A stretch of 52,856 bases of DNA from a bacterium (GTDB lineage: Bacteria; Patescibacteriota; Saccharimonadia; Saccharimonadales; Saccharimonadaceae): the NCBI GenBank assembly GCA_021781475.1, contig JAJXWT010000004.1, positions 1 to 52,856 of the forward strand, read 5' to 3'. Positions 47,849-52,856 of this stretch are shown piece by piece (within the stretch, counting starts at the first letter, position 1; each line of letters opens with the position of its first letter). Made by a program: the position numbers and the translations under genes. The notes under the pieces were generated by a model. That model was not told where the DNA came from. It did no database searches and saw only the letters and a program-made list of their open reading frames with translations.

Positions 47849-49525
47849 ATGGAACAAGCGCTCAAACAGATTATTCTTGAACTTTATAGTGTGGATATCG
47901 TACCGCAACTCACGCGGCCCGAGCCGCAGTTTGGTGATTTTAGCACCAACGCGGCGTTGCAGCTGGCACGCCAATTGGGCAAAAACCCGCGCGCGATTGC
48001 CGACGCGATTGCCGACGCCCTACGGGCAACCGGCGACTTTACAAAGGTTGAAGTAGCGGGTCCTGGCTTTATCAACTTGACAATACTCGACAGTAGGCTG
48101 CTTAAGGACGCATTGCGGCAACCGGCTTTGCAATATAAAAATATTCGGTATGTGTTGGAATATAGCTGCCCGAATGCATTTAAAGAACTGCACACTGGCC
48201 ACTTATACCAGACTATTTTAGGCGATGTATTAGCACGGTTGGTTGAGCAAAGTGGGGCACAAATGTTTCGCACCAGTTTTGGTGGCGACGTAGGGCTGCA
48301 CGCGGCTAAATGTATGTTTGGCATGGTGCAGGCACTCGGTGGCGAAACCCCCCAGGGTTTGCAGGCAATCAGTAACGACCCAATGGAACGAGCCCGCTGG
48401 ATTAGCGCCTGTTATGTGGTTGGCGCCGGCGCGTACGAAGAATCTGACAGTGCAAAGCAGGCAATCGATGCCTACAACCAACAAATTTATTCACTGCACA
48501 GTACGGGTGATCACGATAGCGCCTTTGCGCAAATTTATTGGACAACCCGCCAGTGGAGCTACGATTATTTTGACGCCTTTTATGATTTGATTAAAGTTGA
48601 CCATATGCGCTATTACCCCGAAAGCGCCACGGCCGTAAAGGGGCTGGAGTTAGTGTATGCCGGCAAAGAGCAGGGGTTATTTACTGACAGCGAAGGCGCG
48701 GTGGTGTTTGCTCCGGGCGACAGCCAACACCTGCACACCCGCGTTTTTATCACGAGCAAGGGCCTGCCAACCTACGAAACCAAAGACCTTGGTGTGATTT
48801 TTACCGAAAAGGCAGACTATAACTTTGACCAGCGCACCCTTATTACCGGCAACGACCAAAAAGAATACATGCGCGTGGTATTTGCGGCAGCCAATGCCCT
48901 GCAGCCGGGCCTTGGCGAGCACATGACGCACATTATGAACGGCACGGTAAAGTTTGCCGATGGTAAAAAAATGAGTTCACGCCTTGGTAATGTAGCCCGC
49001 GCCGCCGATGTAATTGATATTGTGCGCGAAAAAGTCGCTGAAATGACCAATAACCCAAGCGTTGTGAATGATATCGCACTTGGCGCCGTGAAGTACCAGT
49101 TTTTGAAATACCGCGCGGGCGGTGACATTGCCTTTGACATCGAAGAATCGGTCAGTTTGCAGGGTAACAGCGGGCCATACTTGCAGTATGCGCACGCTCG
49201 GGCACGCTCCGTGCTTAAAAAAGCCGGTGGCGATGTCAGCGTAGATGTGCCAGCCGACCATGTATTTAACACCGACGAGCGCCTATTGGTGCGCAAAATG
49301 GCAGAATACGCCGAGGTAGTGGAGCGCGCAGCTACCGAGCTTGCCCCGCACCACATTTGCACGTACCTATTTGAACTGGCGCAGGAATTCAACCGCTTTT
49401 ATGAAAAAAACCGCGTAATTGGTACACCCGAACAGGCGGCTCGTCTGGCGCTCGTGGGCCGCTACGCCGATATTCTGCGTGCCGGCCTTGAATTGTTGGG
49501 CATTGTTGCTATCGACAACATGTAA
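47849..49525 (+). CDS. argS: arginyl-tRNA synthetase
   Basis: The 558-residue class I enzyme charges tRNA-Arg. It has the N-terminal Add1 domain (1-90, with QFGDFSTNAALQLARQLG), the HIGH-type motif ELHTGHLYQ near residue 118, the GNDQKEYMRV stretch, a KKMSSRLGN motif for KMSKS, and a C-terminal helical DALR anticodon domain starting at about 440. Length is normal. TATAAT 7 bases before the ATG predicts a leaderless mRNA; the ATG at 47822 lies before the -10 and is rejected. Confidence 0.96.
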   Translation: MEQALKQIILELYSVDIVPQLTRPEPQFGDFSTNAALQLARQLGKNPRAIADAIADALRATGDFTKVEVAGPGFINLTILDSRLLKDALRQPALQYKNIRYVLEYSCPNAFKELHTGHLYQTILGDVLARLVEQSGAQMFRTSFGGDVGLHAAKCMFGMVQALGGETPQGLQAISNDPMERARWISACYVVGAGAYEESDSAKQAIDAYNQQIYSLHSTGDHDSAFAQIYWTTRQWSYDYFDAFYDLIKVDHMRYYPESATAVKGLELVYAGKEQGLFTDSEGAVVFAPGDSQHLHTRVFITSKGLPTYETKDLGVIFTEKADYNFDQRTLITGNDQKEYMRVVFAAANALQPGLGEHMTHIMNGTVKFADGKKMSSRLGNVARAADVIDIVREKVAEMTNNPSVVNDIALGAVKYQFLKYRAGGDIAFDIEESVSLQGNSGPYLQYAHARARSVLKKAGGDVSVDVPADHVFNTDERLLVRKMAEYAEVVERAATELAPHHICTYLFELAQEFNRFYEKNRVIGTPEQAARLALVGRYADILRAGLELLGIVAIDNM

Positions 49526-49603
49526 AAATTATTGTATATTACATTCACCGCTTAGTCGTACACGACAAGACGTGTGCAGCGGTCAGCTCAAAGGGGGCGC
49601 GGT

Positions 49604-49969
49604 ATGACAACTGCACCGAAATTTGTAACACTACCCAGCATCAGCCAAATCGAGGGTTGGCAGAGAAGTTTGGTTCTCAGCGCACTCGTGCGCTCAATCC
49701 GCAGCCGCCTTGGTGTCGGGGAGCATGCGTACAATTCTCTCGATGACATGTTCGGGGCCATTGGGATTGAACATGTCACCCACGCTGGCCTGGTGTGCCG
49801 CAACTGCCCGCTACCTAGCCTACAGGCACAGGATGGTACCCTGTGGCAGATGAGCTACGGCGAGTTTCGCCGTGTTGTCAACCGTACGCCGAGCGTGCGG
49901 CTGGTCACGAACTCTCCCTGGCGCGTCGACCTGTATGGCGTCTCGCCGTACGTACTGATCGTGAGCTGA
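49604..49969 (+). CDS. hypothetical 121-residue protein with one CxxC
   Basis: The product is soluble and has a helical first half (KFVTLPSISQIEGWQRSLVLSAL) and a CRNC pair at about 64-67. A beta-rich, Arg/Val-rich end follows (RLVTNSPWRVDLYGVSPYVLIVS). No known family. AAGGGGGCG lies before the ATG at 49604, which decides this start over an in-frame upstream codon. A perfect 14-bp terminator follows. Confidence 0.6.
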   Translation: MTTAPKFVTLPSISQIEGWQRSLVLSALVRSIRSRLGVGEHAYNSLDDMFGAIGIEHVTHAGLVCRNCPLPSLQAQDGTLWQMSYGEFRRVVNRTPSVRLVTNSPWRVDLYGVSPYVLIVS

Positions 49970-49976
49970 ACAAAAA

Positions 49977-50012
49977 GGGGTACGTAGGACACCGTCCTAC
50001 GTACCCCTTGTC
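49977..50012 (+). terminator. 14-bp perfect terminator
   Basis: GGGGTACGTAGGAC pairs with GTCCTACGTACCCC around ACC, followed by TTGT. Confidence 0.85.
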
Positions 50013-50065
50013 ATATTGTTGTAAAATAATGCGTAGAAACCCATAAGAATTCATGGAGGAAAACA

Positions 50066-50512
50066 ATGCCACGTAACACAGTAGCCACGGCAAAAACGAG
50101 TGCCGCACAGTCTGCCGCCGAAGCCAAGCGCGCCGCGCTATCGGCTAAATTGGCCGCCGCCAAAGCAAAAGCCGCAAGTGCCAGCAGGCGCGGCAACGGC
50201 TTTGTCATTTTTATTCGCGAACAAGGGGTAATTGGCCTCGCAGTCGGGCTAGCGATTGGGACCGCCGCTGGCGACACGGTCAAAAAACTTGTGCAAGGCT
50301 TTATTACGCCCATTGTGCAGTTTGTTGTTGGCTCGCAATCTGGCCTCGAAAACGCAACCTGGCACGTACACCTGTGGGGTCGCACGGCGGATTTTCAATG
50401 GGGCGCATTTGTCAGCTCTGCAATAACGCTGCTTGCCGTGGCATTTGTGGTGTACTTTATTGTTAAAGGCCTACGGCTTGATAAGCTTGATAGAGCAAAA
50501 GACGACGCGTAA
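50066..50512 (+). CDS. mscL: MscL-type large-conductance mechanosensitive channel
   Basis: The 148-residue protein has the MscL core: a short helix FIREQGVIGLAVGLAIGTAAGDTVKKLV, the first membrane helix with its Gly/Ala pattern, a short outside loop, and the second helix FVSSAITLLAVAFVVYFIVKGL. MscL opens under membrane tension to release solutes in osmotic shock. Unlike typical MscL it has an Ala/Lys-rich N-terminal extension of about 40 residues, and the C-terminal helix is short. GGAGGAAAAC lies before the ATG. Confidence 0.85.
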   Translation: MPRNTVATAKTSAAQSAAEAKRAALSAKLAAAKAKAASASRRGNGFVIFIREQGVIGLAVGLAIGTAAGDTVKKLVQGFITPIVQFVVGSQSGLENATWHVHLWGRTADFQWGAFVSSAITLLAVAFVVYFIVKGLRLDKLDRAKDDA

Positions 50513-50531
50513 AGCTTTATTTGCAAAAAAT

Positions 50532-50557
50532 AAGGGCCGGCAATACAGCCGGTCCTT
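50532..50557 (+). terminator. terminator after mscL
   Basis: AAGGGCCGGC and GCCGGTCCTT form a stem with one G-T pair around AATACA, followed by T. Confidence 0.75.
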
Positions 50558-50573
50558 TTGATGGTCGGGTTGA

Positions 50574-50596
50574 CCCCCCAGATGGCTTCTGGGGGG
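50574..50596 (-). terminator. C/G-rich hairpin near the 3' end of the minus-strand gene
   Basis: CCCCCCAGA and TCTGGGGGG (9 bp) around TGGCT. It lies 10 bases past the stop of the gene at 50607-51275. Confidence 0.55.
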
Positions 50597-50606
50597 ATGG
50601 GGGCGG

Positions 50607-51275
50607 TCAATGGACCTGAGAAGCGAAGCCCGTGGAGCGGTATGCATTGCCGTTACCGCGGTCGCGTGGGCGAGCTTGCCTGCCGTTGCGGCCGTGGTAG
50701 GTGCGGCTGTCGTAAAACCCCTTTACTGCATTCGCCGTATCGCGTGTTTGCTTGCGCAACAGGCGGGGTTCGTCGATGCAGGACTGCGACATCTGCCAGA
50801 TGCTACGCCGTTCGTCATACCACAGGTCATGATTCGCGGGATCACACAGCTGCAACAGGGCGGCGACAATCAGTTGCTCAACGGCGACCTTTCGGATCGC
50901 TTCCCTGTCTTCGGGCCACACGCGGTCAAAGCGAGCCGACAGATCCCGGCACCGGATGATTGGGTTGCGAATCGTGCTCTGTAGGAACATCAGTAGTGCC
51001 TCGAAATCCTCGCGGACGCTGACGTAGTTGTCGGTCCTACGGGTAGCCTTACGGTATGGCTCTCGCGTTTCCTTGAAAACACCAATGATACTCATTCGCG
51101 CGGTGCGGATGAGGTTGGTGAGCTGGAGCTCGAATGCGGCCTGCTTTTCCTTGTCTGTGTGGAACTTGCCCCGTGGCTCGAATAGCTCGTCGAACCCATA
51201 GTTAAGCCGGTACGTCTTGCTGAATTCCTCAGGAGTGAGATCCCGGTACTTGCGTGGACGCCGTGAGTGTGACAC
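50607..51275 (-). CDS. hypothetical Arg-rich protein, 222 residues
   Basis: The protein is basic and mostly helical, with RPRKYRDLTPEEFSKTYRLNYG at the start and no signal or membrane segment. It ends in an Arg/Gly-rich tail (RNGRQARPRDRGNGNAYR) that could contact nucleic acid. I do not recognise a family. I choose the GTG at 51275 (MSHSRRPRK), which has AGGGGGG just before it; an in-frame TTG at 51305 lacks a ribosome site. Confidence 0.6.
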   Translation of the reverse strand: MSHSRRPRKYRDLTPEEFSKTYRLNYGFDELFEPRGKFHTDKEKQAAFELQLTNLIRTARMSIIGVFKETREPYRKATRRTDNYVSVREDFEALLMFLQSTIRNPIIRCRDLSARFDRVWPEDREAIRKVAVEQLIVAALLQLCDPANHDLWYDERRSIWQMSQSCIDEPRLLRKQTRDTANAVKGFYDSRTYHGRNGRQARPRDRGNGNAYRSTGFASQVH

Positions 51276-51552
51276 GTTCCCCCCTAAAGGTACGAGTGGC
51301 AACAAATACTACTTCAATTTTTATTATCTCACATTAAGTGTGAAAAATGTCACAACTTACTGCCTGAGACGTGCTGGTTAATTGCTTCTCGAACGGCCTG
51401 TGGCACGATGCCAAAGAGGGGGTTGTCCTGCTACGAGTCGTATATCGATGTCGTGGGGCGTTTTCAGCTGTAGCTACCCCACATGCACCACTTGACTTTT
51501 TATGACGTTTATGCTAATAATTATAGATAAGAAACACGAAAAATAAACAAAT
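51276..51552. other. gap before the last gene, promoter region
   Basis: Near 51331-51353 ATTAAGTGTGAAAAATGTCACAACTTA-type sequence has a weak inverted repeat (GTGTGA/TCACA). TTGACT (51492-51497), a 17-base spacer and TAATAA (51515-51520) preceded by TGC form a good promoter for the gene at 51553. I see no gene in the rest. Confidence 0.45.
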
Positions 51553-52856
51553 ATGAAGCTGCCACACGAGACTTACGAAACTTACGAGACTGGCGCAGGC
51601 GAAAGGCTGCTGCTGGGCTTTGAGCAAATTGTTGCACTCGCAGCATTGCGGAGGTTAAGCGGATCAGAGAGCAGCGAAGTTGCCCATAATCCCAACATTG
51701 GGCTTACAGATGTGCTGCAAAGGGTGAGTGATGACGTAGAGCATGATGTCGCACGCGGCATGACGGCTCTGGTAATCAGCAAATTTAACAAGTTGCTTAA
51801 CAAGGAAGGTGCACTACCTGGTGACACCGTGAATGATGATATTGCCAGCGCAATATCTGGTGTAGTCAAAAAAATTAAGGTTGAAGACCCAAATCTCACA
51901 TTTAATAAGCAGGCCGTAACAGGGGCGGCACGGCTTGTGCGCGACATGGAACCGGCGCGTGCAATACACTACCTGGACGAAACGTTTGTGTATGAGTTAC
52001 AAGATATGGTTCCTGAGCAATCCGAAATGTATAACGAGATTGGCAACTACTTTACCGTCAAGCAATTATTGAAACGCGCCCAAAACACCAAAAACCCAGA
52101 CGTAGCGGTGCGCCAATCTGTTGAACGCGCCTGGCAGGTCGCAAAAGACCCGCAAGTTTACCTCGAAGGTTTGACGGACGAGCAGGTGGATAAAGAATTT
52201 TATAGTGCGCTGGACAGCAGGCAGTTACTTGGGCTCACATCAACGATGCCAAAAGGATATAATCAGCGCCTGCAAGAGGCGGCGCAGAGGTTTGGCGGCT
52301 TACGGGAACAGTATCCGCTCCTGTTCGCAGCCGATAGCAGCCTAATGGTGGGTGAGTTGCTGCAAGATGCCCCGGACAGTAAATTTGCAGGCTACGACAC
52401 GGTTGCAAAGCTGCTTGTTAGGGAAGGAATACCAGAAGAAAGCGCTGTTTTTATGGCAGTGCGTCATGCTAATGGTAGGATTAACGCTGCGCAAATTGAC
52501 CGTATTGTGGCGAGTGCAAAAGCAGGGTATCGCCGGCTATTTGTTTCAAAAAGCGAGGGTTCCACGACACGTGAGGTAAGCCGAAGGATACAGAAGGCAG
52601 TTGATTCTGGGCTATTTGAAGAATCCGACGCAGCACTTGCCGCCCAGGGCTTAGAATTTCGCGACACCATGTTCGATATAGCAGAATCCGACGCATTTTC
52701 TGACCGCGAAAAGCGCAGGGCATTTGATAGCCTAAATGATGCGCGCATTGACCATGCCGCGTACACGTACAAGATTGAGCCTGTTGTTGGCGAACACTTT
52801 AGCGATTCAGAGCGACGCCAGTACGGCCTTGCGATTGCAAAGGCGTTGTATGCACT
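51553..52856 (+). CDS. hypothetical large soluble protein, 3' end outside window
   Basis: The frame is open for 434 codons from the ATG at 51553 to the right edge. The visible part is acidic, helical and rich in Glu, Asp, Ala and Leu, without signal, membrane or Cys motifs. I do not recognise a domain. Two sections (about 40-130 and 330-430) look like helical repeats. A promoter with a 17-base spacer lies upstream, and there is no Shine-Dalgarno. It could be a scaffold or surface-linked protein specific to this lineage. Confidence 0.7.
   Translation, partial: MKLPHETYETYETGAGERLLLGFEQIVALAALRRLSGSESSEVAHNPNIGLTDVLQRVSDDVEHDVARGMTALVISKFNKLLNKEGALPGDTVNDDIASAISGVVKKIKVEDPNLTFNKQAVTGAARLVRDMEPARAIHYLDETFVYELQDMVPEQSEMYNEIGNYFTVKQLLKRAQNTKNPDVAVRQSVERAWQVAKDPQVYLEGLTDEQVDKEFYSALDSRQLLGLTSTMPKGYNQRLQEAAQRFGGLREQYPLLFAADSSLMVGELLQDAPDSKFAGYDTVAKLLVREGIPEESAVFMAVRHANGRINAAQIDRIVASAKAGYRRLFVSKSEGSTTREVSRRIQKAVDSGLFEESDAALAAQGLEFRDTMFDIAESDAFSDREKRRAFDSLNDARIDHAAYTYKIEPVVGEHFSDSERRQYGLAIAKALYA

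Noticed and set aside
1-52856. CRISPR array, insertion sequence or prophage
   Set aside because: No regularly spaced direct repeats, transposase, integrase or phage structural genes are visible.

Overview
The window reads as a piece of a chromosome from the Candidate Phyla Radiation, most probably Candidatus Saccharibacteria (TM7). This is inferred from gene content and not from a marker phylogeny. The clues are a VirB6/VirB2-type secretion locus with many tandem pilin-like proteins, two FemAB-type ligases, compact housekeeping genes on both strands, many short lineage-specific proteins, and no biosynthetic operons. UGA ends several genes (for example at 13431, 16409 and 36919), so the code is standard and the recoded SR1/Gracilibacteria are unlikely. 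Many genes have a -10 box (TATACT or similar) only 6 to 11 bases before the start codon, which implies widespread leaderless mRNA.

Layout. 1-8.9 kb is a type IV secretion/pilus region: two VirB6/TrbL-like membrane proteins on the minus strand flank a predicted Tat lipoprotein, and six small VirB2-like proteins lie in a row on the plus strand. A seventh VirB2-like gene sits at 11.8-12.2 kb. 9-17.3 kb holds a small heat-shock protein and comFC divergent from a palindromic promoter, four tRNA genes (three Ser, one Arg with anticodon GCG), a broken tRNA-Ser copy, Nudix, CYTH, HIT and RlmH. 17.3-34.7 kb is mostly housekeeping: valS, two FemAB ligases, tsaC-tsaD, a short MurE-like ligase, CIRCE-groES-groEL, a sugar-phosphate isomerase, a MacB/FtsX-type ABC exporter and a transglutaminase-like protein.

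34.8-39.9 kb follows a fourth tRNA-Ser gene (GGA) and is clearly AT-richer than its surroundings. It holds tyrS, an unknown protein overlapping it, an alpha/beta hydrolase, a SAM-hydroxide-adenosyltransferase-like protein that seems to have lost its catalytic triad, a divergent nucleoside-diphosphate-kinase-like protein, and a 68-residue acidic peptide gene. I treat this as a candidate acquired module.

39.9-45.4 kb is the most unusual part. A ribonucleotide reductase operon has an NrdA without the usual C-terminal cysteine pair, a 57-residue protein ending in CDGCE directly downstream, and an NrdB with Phe in place of the radical Tyr and the ligand spacing of chlamydial class Ic R2. A second short protein with the same layout, ending in CEGCE, lies at 45.06 kb. 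The simplest reading is a redox tail of NrdA that has become a separate protein and been duplicated. The window ends with pyrG, argS, an mscL-like gene and unrecognised genes, the last running off the right edge.
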